NCBI GenBank assembly: GCA_963662155.1
Contig: OY759269.1
Coordinates: 5,842,470-5,906,469, forward strand
DNA length: 64,000 nucleotides
Reading direction: 5' to 3'
Source: Lamellibrachia columna
Lineage: Eukaryota > Annelida > Polychaeta > Sabellida > Siboglinidae
Made by a program: the position numbers and the translations under genes. Below the pieces are notes generated by a model, which saw only the letters and a list, made by a program, of their open reading frames with translations, was not told the origin of the DNA and did no database searches. Below, one piece after another: positions 1-62,205 of this stretch; position 1 is the stretch's first letter, and every line of letters begins with the position of its first letter.

Positions 1-4
1 TATC

Positions 5-382
5 GTGCCCAAGTCAGCTGGACGTGAAGCCCCAACGCGTTTTCAAGGTTCTCACCAAGGAACTGATAGAACGAAACGCCGGGCGCGGCAAGTAGTCTTC
101 CATTTCCCAAAGGGGAAAACTGCACCTCGCCACACCATCTATGCATGCCGATGGGCATTTGTGGAGCTCGCAGTCCCGATGCAATTTAGGTCTGATGGTG
201 GTCCTCAATTCGCTTCTCGTGAATTTAACCAGTTCTTAAAACGCTGGCCGACACCGCGGATATCACATAAAATTGCCGAGTGGTCGTGTGTATCGGCGCA
301 ACCGTCGCTTCATGAAGCCAGACACTGCGCAGTCTGGGGAGAACTATCTTCACAACAACAACGAAGCAAACTTCGACTCTAA
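5..382 (+). pseudogene. Ty3/gypsy-like integrase fragment (degenerate)
   Basis: A short open frame contains FRSDGGPQFASREFNQFLKR (about 185-245). This resembles the second catalytic-Asp region of retroviral-type (rve) integrases of Ty3/gypsy LTR retrotransposons. The residues before it look like unrelated or frame-shifted sequence. After it the similarity breaks off, and the expected downstream Glu-containing helix is not seen in the same frame. No LTR, reverse transcriptase or gag is visible, and the left edge of the window cuts the element. I read it as an old retrotransposon relic. It probably lies inside or beyond the 3' part of the minus-strand SLC13 gene. Confidence 0.55.
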
Positions 383-689
383 GTCTTCCAATGCTTTTTC
401 AGACTAAAAAAGAGGAGGAATTGGTGTGGTCTCTTTAGAAAACCTCCCAGCAGTAACACGGCGGAGCTACTATCGCCTTACAGCGACTCTGTAACACGCA
501 CTCTTGTACATTCTAATTCTTCACAACTTTGGTGGTATGTATTAAAATACGTTCAATACAACCATTGTGTTACATTGTGTTACACTCATCATGCGCGTTA
601 ACAATAATAGCGATGAACATTCGCGTTCATAACCTACACTGTCGTTGTTGTTGTTAGTGGTAGTGGGTGTGGTAGCAATCAATGTATGT

Positions 690-691
690 AT

Positions 692-790
<99 letters not shown>

Positions 791-828
791 ATAGTAGTAG
801 TAGTAGTAGTAGTAGCAACAGCAGCAAC
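690..828. repeat. (AGT)n microsatellite
   Basis: About 40 AGT/TAG triplets with a few interruptions, trailing into AGCAAC triplets. Both strands read as poly-Ser/Val/Thr/Tyr frames, which are artefacts of the repeat. Confidence 0.95.
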
Positions 829-1611
829 AGTAGATGTTGGTGTAGCTACAATAACAAAACCAAGCAAAACACGTTTACATATATCAATAGTTCGACATTT
901 CGCGAGTAAATCGACTTTTTCTTCATTACGTTGGTGTATTATGGCTTGCCTTGTTAATGGCCTATGTTTATTACTAAGCTTAAAAGTGCTTAATCAATAA
1001 AACAATTTTGTTACTCTCATTTCAAATTAAGTTTACGAAAAACAAAACCTATCTAGTATCCTCTACAACATGTTCGTTTATGCAACTTTTGTATGTTTTT
1101 TGTGTGAAATCATCAGACAAACTACTACATTAAACTACTACATTAGTTAATGCTTGTTCAAGCATTTACTTAAGTGAAAATCGAAATGCTGAAAAATCCC
1201 GATTTTATTCCTTGGTGAAATTTCGTACCTTTGTCATGTGATCGACGAGATGATTGACGTCACACCCATGATCAGCATTGACCCACACAGTGTTTACCAT
1301 TATGGATATCCACTATTTTGATACTTACCAGATCTAACGACTAAAGTAATTTTTTTTCGATGATTTGAAAAAAATAGGCATTTTTTATTAAACAGACTGC
1401 GGATGTTACATAAACTATTCACACACTACATATTTGGACACCAAAGAACCAGATTTGCGATAGGCTAAATCAGTTGAGGAAGCGGTTTTAAAAATGTCAC
1501 GCAACATTGCCATTTATACGGTTATTGCGATATGTAAGTTCCACTGATAACATCTTGCTGCTTGTTTAATAATTTCATAGATATTATAAGCAAGATTCTA
1601 TAAACGTTGTC
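829..1611. other. AT-rich non-coding stretch, nothing recognised
   Basis: No open frame, splice-bounded exon or RNA gene could be supported. I looked here on the minus strand for exon 9 of the SLC13 copy A and did not find it, so that intron probably runs past the window edge. Confidence 0.5.
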
Positions 1612-2548
1612 AATTTTACAAACTTCTAAAGTGTTCACTACAGAGGAGGTGGTACTTTTGGCTAATTTTACAAACTTCTAAAGTGTTCACTACAGAGGAG
1701 ATGGGACTTTTGGCTAATTTTACAAACTTCTAAAGTGTTCACTACAGAGGAGATGGGACTTTTGGCTAATTTTACAAACTTCTAAAGTGTTCACTACAGA
1801 GGAGGTGGTACTTTTGGCTAATTTTACAAACTTCTAAAGTGTTCACTACAGAGGAGATGGGACTTTTGGCTAATTTTACAAACTTCTAAAGTGTTCACTA
1901 CAGAGGAGATGGTACTTTTGTCTAATTTTACAAACTTCTAAAGTGTTCACTACAGAGGAGATGGGACTTTTGGCTAATTTTACAAACTTCTAAAGTGTTC
2001 ACTACAGAGGAGATGGGACTTTTGGCTAATTTTATAAACTTCTAAAGTGTTCACTACAAAGGAGATGGGACTTTTGGCTAATTTTACAAACTTCTAAAGT
2101 GTTCACTACAGAGGAGATGGGACTTTTGGCTAATTTTACAAACTTCTAAAGCGTTCACTACAGAGGAGATGGGACTTTTGGCTAATTTTACAAACTTCTA
2201 AAGTGTTCACTACAGAGGAGATGGGACTTTTGGCTAATTTTACAAACTTCTAAAGTGTTCACTACAGAGGAGATGGGACTTTTGGCTAATTTTACAAACT
2301 TCTAAAGCGTTCACTACAGAGGAGATGGGACTTTTGGCTAATTTTACAAACTTCTAAAGTGTTCACTGCAGAGGAGATGGGACTTTTGGCTAATTTTACA
2401 AACTTCTAAAGCGTTCACTACAGAGGAGATGGGACTTTTGGCTAATTTTACAAACTTCTAAAGTGTTCACTACAGAGGAGATGGGACTTTCGGCTAATTT
2501 TACAAACTTCTAAAGCGTTCACTACAGAGGAGATGGGACTTTTGGCTA
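1612..2548. repeat. 52-bp minisatellite, 18 copies
   Basis: The unit of 52 bp (core ACAAACTTCTAAAGTGTTCA) is repeated 18 times head to tail with only scattered substitutions (for example GTGTT/GCGTT, GGGACTT/GGTACTT). The array ends 51 bp before exon 8 of the minus-strand SLC13 gene, so in that gene it lies just inside intron 8, after the splice donor. Confidence 0.95.
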
Positions 2549-2598
2549 GTCCGTATTTGACGAAGCATATGTGATGTCCGGAGGAACGTACAACGTAC

Positions 2599-8835
<6,237 letters not shown>

Positions 8836-10109
8836 GGTGGACGCCGGTCAAGCGTGTGATTTTTAACATTATGACGTAGCGTCATCGGTCACGTGGTTAG
8901 TGGCGCCGTCGTATTGCAGCGTCGTCGTCTGACGATATACGGAACCGAATCAACAAATCAAAACATTATATTTAATTCAGCGAAAATACTTCCAAAATCT
9001 CGGAACATCATTAATACAGAGGACATGGTTGGTCTTGCAGGTCGAAATTCGGTGCAGTGCTTTAACGCTCATCCCCACGTTGGCGCAATAGCCGAACCTT
9101 CGGGGTTCTTGCCGATTACTACAAAGACATAGACATAGACTGAGATCCTTACAGATTTAAAAGTTACCGCCAATATCGCTATTCTACCAGGAGATATCAC
9201 ACAGGACAGGAACATCTTTTGCGAGTGAATTCCTCGTGCCAGACTTCGGCACGACAGAAGTCGGCAAAGGGTGTAGAAATGTTTGCAGACGGATGATTGG
9301 AGCCAGCAGAGTTTGATCATATTGGCTTACATGAGTGAGTGAGTTAGTGAGTGAGCAAGTGAATGAGTGAGTGAGTGAATGAATGAATGAATGAATGAAT
9401 GAATGAGTAAGGCATTAATACACATCTGGCAAGAACATCAGATTACATTTTTTTATTTTGTCCTTTTATAAAAAAAAAATATTTTTAGGATATCATTGAC
9501 CTCACCCACCCAAATCTATATCCCCCCAAAAAGCAAACATTAAAATTGGAGGCACTGTAACATGGTCTAGCACACATAGTTTCGTTGCGCTATGTCATGT
9601 GACACGGTACATGTCGCCCAATCAATCGGACAATTGATCGCTTGTGTAAACGGGCCTTTACACATATATGAGTATATCGTTGGATTCTCGATAAACCAAT
9701 GGCTTTCTTGTCTATTTGTCATACGATTTTGCGTTGAATGGTAATCTTAGTCAAATCTTGTTAAATCATGTGAAATACTGCTATGTGGATATATAGCTGA
9801 TTTGACCAGTTTTAGCGTGTTAACAGTATTCCAGATTGATACACGTTTTTATGAACGCACCAGGATTATACTGGACTACGTGATTTTAGTCAGTGTTTGT
9901 GACTTTTTAGTATTTTTACCGAATTATATTTTTACCTTTGTGAGTGCACCTGTGTGACAATAACACGCTGGTGATCGGTCATGTGTGACCAGGACAAAGA
10001 AAACATTGTGTACACGCGAAGCATGACCTGATAAAGCCTGCATTGGTTACGGCCGAGCCGACACATTCGGCTCAATGATGCTGCCTGGAGAGCCGCTTGC
10101 GAAGCAAGG
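8836..10109. other. Intergenic region upstream of SLC13 copy A
   Basis: This should include the copy A promoter and 5' UTR, but no TATA box or other element can be assigned. A GAGTGAAT-type simple repeat lies at about 9331-9410. A short diverged match to the LINE 3' tail (TCTCGATAAACCAATGGCTT) lies at about 9687-9706. No gene is supported. Confidence 0.45.
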
Positions 10110-10506
10110 GTGGCACTCAATCGATCCACCCATCGTGGCTGCCGTTGGGGTGCCCACAAACGACGACTTATACGTGTAATTGTGTCAGTACAATCAACGA
10201 TGTCCGTTAAGCCGATACCTCGAGTCCACCACTATCTACATATCATCAACACAAGGACATCAATACTATCGCTGAAACTTGTTTTGATGAACACATGATA
10301 TGTCTGCAACAAAATGTCTGTTGTAAGTGAGAAATTACTAGACGCTGATATGTCATTCTTCACCGAGACGTGGCTGCGAGACGAACATCAGAACATCATA
10401 AATGATCTGACATTGCTCGGTTTGAATTCAAGAAACTCAACCGATCGGTCAAAATGAGCAGTGGTCTGGGTGTTCTGCACAGAAGTTCACTCACATTGGT
10501 TGTGCG

Positions 10507-10576
10507 CACACCAGCCCTGACACACCAGCCCTGACACACCAGCCCTGACACACCAGCCCTGACACACCAGCCCTGA
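10507..10576. repeat. 14-bp x5 repeat inside the LINE endonuclease
   Basis: CACACCAGCCCTGA repeated five times. It interrupts the endonuclease reading frame, a small parallel to the much larger array further on. Confidence 0.9.
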
Positions 10577-11880
10577 CACCGACCCACTTCGAACTTCTTC
10601 AACTTTCATGTGGCAAGCCGTCGTACTACTTCGCATTGATATACAAGCCACCATCTTCCAGTGTTTCCGGTTTTCTCGATGAATTCGAAGACTTAGTGAC
10701 ATCGCTGGCGATCCTTCCGGGACGACTACTGGTGTTAGGTGATTTCAACCTTCATCTCGACGACCCATTGTCGCCGGGGGTAAATCGGATGACGAACATT
10801 CTCACATCGACAGGATTCATCCAGCACGTGACTGGACCCACGCACCGGTCTAGCCACACGCTGGATGTCGTTATATCCCGAAGAAGAAGACGCCATCCTA
10901 ATATCTTCCACAACCGTCCTACCTAACACGTTTTCGGACCGCCACACAATAACATTTTCTATCGAAGGACACACACCTCGCCCATCCACCAACAAGTGGC
11001 GAGGGCGATAATACCGTCATGTGGACTTGGATATCTTCCAAGCCGACCTCCACGTGGCACTAACGTCACGTGGTCACAATGACGGCGAAAGTGTCGACAA
11101 TCTGCTTTTACAGTACCAAAAACTCCGTCTCCAATATACTTGACAATTGTGTCCCGAACCCGAAAATCGAATAAAAGCCAGCCATGGTTTGATGACGTAA
11201 CGTTGAACGTAAGACGTAACGTTGAACGTAAGACGTAACGTTGAACTTAAGACGCTTGAAAGAAAATGGCGTCAAACCGGACTAGAAATCGATAGGCAGA
11301 TCTACCTATCGCAAACAGACAAAGTTAAATACCATGTCAGAAATGCGAAAATTGCTTACTATGGTGCAGCGCTGGAAAACGCTGATGCGAAAACCACGTT
11401 TAAAGTGCTACATTCACTGACCAAATCCAGTGATCGGATATTGCCCAATCACGAGAACGACGAATCTATGTGCCACGCCTTTGCTGAGTTTTACGAAGAA
11501 CGAGTGCACAAAATCATCAACGTCACACGAGCGAGAGTAGCAACAGAGTCTGTCGAGATGGCACTGGTGCCTGCTGCTCCACCAGTACCTCACGCACTAA
11601 ACGATCTCTGTCCAACTGACAAAGAAGAGCTGCAGACAATCATCCAGTCCAGACCACCCAAGTGCTGTTCACTTGATGTGCTACCAACATGGCTACTTAA
11701 AATACCTTACCAGTAACGCTGCCCACTCTCGTCAGCATAGTAAATGCATCATTAAAAACAGGAGTGTTCCCCAAAACACGGAAAACTGCTTTAGTGACAC
11801 CATAACTGAATAAAGCCTCACTCAACCAGAACGAACTAAAGAACTATCGTCCCATCTCCAACCTCACTCTCATTGGACAC

Positions 11881-12261
11881 ATGGTTGAGCAAGTTGTCCT
11901 CAAACGCATTAATCTGCAAATGGCGACGAATACGCTGCATGACGAAATGCAGTCAGCTTATATACAACATCATTCCACAGAAACAGCTCTGATGAAAGTT
12001 CAACACGACATCGTGCGCAACCTTGACTCTGGACGCAGTGTTATGCTGGTCCTTCTAGAGACGAGTGCAACATTCGACACGATTAACATTGAACAATTGT
12101 TGAGCACTCTGGTCTCACGATTCAACATTGGCGGTACGGCACTTGACTGGTTTAGATCATACTTGACTGACAAATCCCAGCTTGTTATGATTGGTTCGTC
12201 TTCTTCGAACGCAATTCCCATCCACCAGGGTGTGCCTCAGGGTCAGTACTTGGACCAGTGA
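11881..12261 (+). pseudogene. LINE reverse-transcriptase N-terminal half
   Basis: Open for 126 codons with RT blocks: the SAYIQHHSTETALMKVQHDI region, the mutated catalytic block LLETSATFDTI, then LDWFRSYLTDKSQ and HQGVPQGQYL. It ends in a frameshift right after GVPQG. The Asp of block A is Glu here, so the domain should be dead even apart from the frame breaks. Confidence 0.85.
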
Positions 12262-12476
12262 TGTTCATCGTATACACGACACCCATTGCTGACATCTGCA
12301 AGAAACACCAAGTGCATTACCATCGTTTCGCTGATGAGATCCAGCTATGTGTCAGCTAAAACCCTGCGGTGTCTGACGAACTGGTAAACGTTAAACAGCT
12401 ACTGATCCAGTGCATCGGCGAGATTACAGCCTAGATGCTGATACATCAACGTAAACTCAACAACGACAAACCCGAG

Positions 12477-15400
12477 TTTATAATGCTGCAGTCACCACAT
12501 AATATACGTGTCTACGGCAGCCCCAGCTTGGAACTACCTGGACTTACTTTACAATCAACAGTTTATAATGCTGCAGTCACCACATAATATACGCGTCTAC
12601 GGCAGCCCCAGCTTGGAACTACCTCGACTTACTTTACAATCAACAGTTTATAATGCTGCAGTCACCACATAATATACGTGTCTACGGCAGCCCCAGCTTG
12701 GAACTACCTGGACTTACTTTACAATCAACAGTTTATAATGCTGCAGTCACCACATAATATACGTGTCTACGGCAGCCCCAGCTTGGAACTACCTCGACTT
12801 ACTTTACAATCAACAGTTTATAATGCTGCAGTCACCACATAATCTACGTGTCTACGGCAGCCCCAGCTTGGAACTACCTCGACTTACTTTACAATCAACA
12901 GTTTATAATGCTGCAGTCACCACATAATATACGTGTCTACGGCAGCCCCAGCTTGGAACTACCTGGACTTACTTTACAATCAACAGTTTATAATGCTGCA
13001 GTCACCACATAATCTACGTGTCTACGGCAGCCCCAGCTTGGAACTACCTGGACTTACTTTACAATCAACAGTTTATAATGCTGCAGTCACCACATAATCT
13101 ACGTGTCTACGGCAGCCCCAGCTTGGAACTACCTGGACTTACTTTACAATCAACAGTTTATAATGCTGCAGTCACCACATAATATACGCGTCTACGGCAG
13201 CCCCAGCTTGGAACTACCTCGACTTACTTTACAATCAACAGTTTATAATGCTGCAGTCACCACATAATATACGTGTCTACGGCAGCCCCAGCATGGAACT
13301 ACCTGGACTTACTTTACAATCAACAGTTTATAATGCTGCAGTCACCACATAATCTACGTGTCTACGGCAGCCCCAGCTTGGAACTACCTCGACTTACTTT
13401 ACAATCAACAGTTTATAATGCTGCAGTCACCACATAATCTACGTGTCTACGGCAGCCCCAGCTTGGAACTACCTGGACTTACTTTACAATCAACAGTTTA
13501 TAATGCTGCAGTCACCACGTAATATACGTGTCTACGGCAGCCCCAGCTTGGAACTACCTGGACTTACTTTACAATCAACAGTTTATAATGCTGCAGTCAC
13601 CACATAATCTACGCGTCTACGGCAGCCCCAGCTTGGAACTACCTCGACTTACTTTACAATCAACAGTTTATAATGCTGCAGTCACCACATAATCTACGTG
13701 TCTACGGCAGCCCCAGCTTGGAACTACCTCGACTTACTTTACAATCAACAGTTTATAATGCTGCAGTCACCACATAATATACGTGTCTACGGCAGCCCCA
13801 GCTTGGAACTACCTCGACTTACTTTACAATCAACAGTTTATAATGCTGCAGTCACCACATAATCTACGTGTCTACGGCAGCCCCAGCTTGGAACTACCTG
13901 GACTTACTTTACAATCAACAGTTTATAATGCTGCAGTCACCACATAATATACGTGTCTACGGCAGCCCCAGCATGGAACTACCTGGACTTACTTTACAAT
14001 CAACAGTTTATAATGCTGCAGTCACCACATAATCTACGTGTCTACGGCAGCCCCAGCTTGGAACTACCTCGACTTACTTTACAATCAACAGTTTATAATG
14101 CTGCAGTCACCACATAATCTACGTGTCTACGGCAGCCCCAGCTTGGAACTACCTGGACTTACTTTACAATCAACAGTTTATAATGCTGCAGTCACCACGT
14201 AATATACGTGTCTACGGCAGCCCCAGCTTGGAACTACCTGGACTTACTTTACAATCAACAGTTTATAATGCTGCAGTCACCACATAATCTACGTGTCTAC
14301 GGCAGCCCCAGCTTGGAACTACCTCGACTTACTTTACAATCAACAGTTTATAATGCTGCAGTCACCACATAATCTACGTGTCTACGGCAGCCCCAGCTTG
14401 GAACTACCTCGACTTACTTTACAATCAACAGTTTATAATGCTGCAGTCACCACATAATATACGTGTCTACGGCAGCCCCAGCTTGGAACTACCTCGACTT
14501 ACTTTACAATCAACAGTTTATAATGCTGCAGTCACCACATAATCTACGTGTCTACGGCAGCCCCAGCTTGGAACTACCTGGACTTACTTTACAATCAACA
14601 GTTTATAATGCTGCAGTCACCACATAATCTACGTGTCTACGGCAGCCCCAGCTTGGAACTACCTCGACTTACTTTACAATCAACAGTTTATAATGCTGCA
14701 GTCACCACATAATAAACGTGTCTACGGCAGCCCCAGCTTGGAACTACCTGGACTTACTTTACAATCAACAGTTTATAATGCTGCAGTCACCACATAATCT
14801 ACGTGTCTACGGCAGCCCCAGCTTGGAACTACCTGGACTTACTTTACAATCAACAGTTTATAATGCTGCAGTCACCACATACTATACGTGTCTACGGCAG
14901 CCCCAGCTTGGAACTACCTCGACTTACTTTACAATCAACAGTTTATAATGCTGCAGTCACCACATATTCTACGTGTCTACGGCAGCCCCAGCTTGGAACT
15001 ACCTGGACTTACTTTACAATCAACAGTTTATAATGCTGCAGTCACCACATAATCTACGTGTCTACGGCAGCCCCAGCTTGGAACTACCTCGACTTACTTT
15101 ACAATCAACAGTTTATAATGCTGCAGTCACCACATAATATACGTGTCTACGGCAGCCCCAGCTTGGAACTACCTGGACTTACTTTACAATCAACAGTTTA
15201 TAATGCTGCAGTCACCACATAATCTACGTGTCTACGGCAGCCCCAGCTTGGAACTACCTCGACTTACTTTACAATCAACAGTTTATAATGCTGCAGTCAC
15301 CACATAATCTACGTGTCTACGGCAGCCCCAGCTTGGAACTACCTCGACTTACTTTACAATCAACAGTTTATAATGCTGCAGTCACCACATAATATACGCG

Positions 15401-16556
15401 TCTACGGCAGCCCCAGCTTGGAACTACCTGGACTTACTTTACAATCAACAGTTTATAATGCTGCAGTCACCACATAATCTACGTGTCTACGGCAGCCCCA
15501 GCTTGGAACTACCTCGACTTACTTTACAATCAACAGTTTATAATGCTGCAGTCACCACATAATATACGCGTCTACGGCAGCCCCAGCTTGGAACTACCTG
15601 GACTTACTTTACAATCAACAGTTTATAATGCTGCAGTCACCACATAATATACGTGTCTACGGCAGCCCCAGCTTGGAACTACCTCGACTTACTTTACAAT
15701 CAACAGTTTATAATGCTGCAGTCACCACATAATCTACGTGTCTACGGCAGCCCCAGCTTGGAACTACCTCGACTTACTTTACAATCAACAGTTTATAATG
15801 CTGCAGTCACCACATAATATACGTGTCTAAGGCAGCCCCAGCTTGGAACTACCTGGACTTACTTTACAATCAACAGTTTATAATGCTGCAGTCACCACAT
15901 AATATACGTGTCTACGGCAGCCCCAGCTTGGAACTACCTCGACTTACTTTACAATCAACAGTTTATAATGCTGCAGTCACCACATAATCTACGTGTCTAC
16001 GGCAGCCCCAGCTTGGAACTACCTCGACTTACTTTACAATCAACAGTTTATAATGCTGCAGTCACCACATAATATACGTGTCTACGGCAGCCCCAGCTTG
16101 GAACTACCTGGACTTACTTTACAATCAACAGTTTATAATGCTGCAGTCACCACATAATCTACGTGTCTACGGCAGCCCCAGCTTGGAACTACCTCGACTT
16201 ACTTTACAATCAACAGTTTATAATGCTGCAGTCACCACATAATCTACGTGTCTACGGCAGCCCCAGCTTGGAACTACCTCGACTTACTTTACAATCAACA
16301 GTTTATAATGCTGCAGTCACCACATAATCTACGTGTCTACGGCAGCCCCAGCTTGGAACTACCTCGACTTACTTTACAATCAACAGTTTATAATGCTGCA
16401 GTCACCACATAATCTACGTGTCTACGGCAGCCCCAGCTTGGAACTACCTGGACTTACTTTACAATCAACAGTTTATAATGCTGCAGTCACCACATAATAT
16501 ACGTGTCTACGGCAGCCCCAGCTTGGAACTACCTCGACTTACTTTACAATCAACAG
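12477..16556 (+). repeat. 85-bp tandem array, 48 copies, derived from LINE ORF2
   Basis: Exactly 4,080 bp made of 48 units of 85 bp. Units differ at only a few positions: AATATACG/AATCTACG, CGTGT/CGCGT, CCTGGACTT/CCTCGACTT and rare private changes. One frame of the unit reads MLQSPHNIRVYGSPSLELPG, the coding sequence found just after the RT active-site region of CR1/L2-like LINEs. 85 is not a multiple of 3, so the frame changes at each unit and no long protein is made. The array starts and stops inside LINE coding sequence and replaces the stretch normally found between. Confidence 0.97.
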
Positions 16557-16744
16557 ATTCAGCATGTGACACCACACTCCTCAAAGTGACAATTTCAAAG
16601 AAAACGATCGGACAGAGCAGTGTTGCAGTGACAGGCCCACGAATGTGGAATAACCTGCCGAAATGTGTGCGATCTGCAGGAACATTAATGGCTTTTCGAA
16701 AAAAACTTAGGACACACCTATTTCGCCTTGACTACTTGCCTTGA
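16557..16744 (+). pseudogene. LINE ORF2 C-terminal end
   Basis: After the array, SACDTTLLKVTISKKTIGQS then VAVTGPRMWNNLPKCVRSAG and FRKKLRTHLFRLDYLP end at a TGA. This is the conserved end of ORF2 in this LINE type. Confidence 0.85.
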
Positions 16745-17319
16745 TACAAACACTTCTTATCGCATATTAGTTATGTTACTTTCTATTTTACAGTATTGAT
16801 TATTAATTTCGTTGTTTGAAACTGTATTTTAACACTCTAAATATCTTATGATTTTGCTTAATCTATTTAATTTATTGAAAAAGTTTTAGCTTTTAGTCTA
16901 CAATTCTACAATAAAAGAGACATTACTTTCTATTTCACAGCATTGGTATTAATTTTCGTTTTTTTAATCTGTATTTTAACACTCGAGAAATGTTTAGCTT
17001 AATTTAAATAAATTTCATTTACTGAATATTTTGAGCATTTAGTCCACACGTAATTTTTATTATGTGAAGCGCTTTGATTGGTAATCATTTACCTAAACAG
17101 CGCTATATGAAGAACCGGTATTATTATTATTATTATTATTACTGCAAGCAACAGGTTGCCACACGTTGATACTGCGGCTCCACTATTCACGTGACAGGTA
17201 ATACAACGTCACAGTAAAAACATAAACGTTAAAATCGTCACAATTTCCCCGTCCTTTCGTAAGCAGTCTGAGCGCGTGCGGTTCGCAGGAGGGTCGGTCG
17301 GGTTTGACCAGCGTCTGCC

Positions 17320-61400
<44,081 letters not shown>

Positions 61401-62205
61401 CGACGACGCCAACTAGGGCCTGGAGAATACGACAGCCGCCATATACCCTAACTACGAGACCTTGGCGACATCAACCCTCAGAACAGGACACGGCAGTGAA
61501 CAAATTCGCAATCGAAGCACAAGCGCGCTTCATTCTGGAAAGACATCGTAACTCAAGTTTTCCGTAAATATGGCGGCAAACCTGCCCCTGAGGGTTAACT
61601 CGCAGAATATCTAATACCAAAATAACATGACGAATTTCACATTACGACGCATATCTGCCAGTCTTGGCTGGGATTCAACTTGAAATATGTAATACTTCAG
61701 TAGACCTATTCAGTATTTAGCACATAACATTTACCCAGATATTCCATGAGTGAACCCTTCCCGGACAGTTTTGCCGCCATCTTTACAGAAAACTTGACTT
61801 ACGAATTCGTAAGCCTTCCGAGAACACGGGCTCAGGAACGCGTTCATGCGAACGGCCGCAACACGAGCAACATTAGACACTGCTCTCTTCTGGCAGCACT
61901 TTTAAAAGTACACCATGGAATTACATGGCATACCATGGCATTACGTGGTATTACATAGTATGCCATGGAATACCATGACATTACATGGTAATCTATGGTA
62001 GACCATCATTTTTTATATACTGTGTATGGTAATTGCATGGTGTATGGTGTATCCGTTTCAAAACACCACGCCGTACCATGGTCTCAACGGTATGTCATGG
62101 TATTTTACCATGGAATATGATGGTATATTTTCCTAAGGGTTAGACAGTCCGTGTCACCGAATCAAATGGGCGTTGATCGGTTGGAGACAGCAACTATTGA
62201 ATAAA
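61401..62205 (+). other. Probable 3' UTR region of SLC13 copy B
   Basis: The first downstream AATAAA that stands out is at 62200-62205. The stretch 61915-62130 is a low-complexity field of CCATGG/ATTACATGG motifs (below). The poly(A) site is a guess. Confidence 0.3.
61912..62130. repeat. Degenerate palindromic CCATGG/ATTACATGG repeat
   Basis: CCATGG, CATGGTA and ATTACATGG recur at irregular 8-15 bp spacing on both strands, with high potential for hairpins. Confidence 0.75.

Larger units (their letters stand above)
10110..17142 (+). mobile_element. Degenerate CR1/L2-like LINE carrying an internal 4-kb tandem array
   Basis: A non-LTR retrotransposon reads left to right. First comes an AP-type endonuclease with FFTETWLRDE near 10350 and YKPPSS, LLVLGDFNLHLDDP and SSHTLDVVISR at 10640-10910. 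Then comes a linker (11222-11716) and the first half of the reverse transcriptase (11830-12270). The 85-bp array follows, then the ORF2 C-terminus (TISKKTIGQSSVAVTGPRMW, to the stop at 16744). It ends with a 3' UTR whose last 75 bases hold GCGCTTTGATTGG, CGCTATATGAAGAAC and a (TTA)n tail at about 17119-17142. Frameshifts and stops break the ORF repeatedly. RT block A reads LLETSATFDTI where an Asp is normal, and the YADD box is not recognisable (HRFADEIQL). It is inactive. Confidence 0.82.

Noticed and set aside
14718..15033. Repetitive protein from the 85-bp array
   Set aside because: The period is not a multiple of three, frames stay open only where a chance variant removes a stop, and the unit is LINE-derived.
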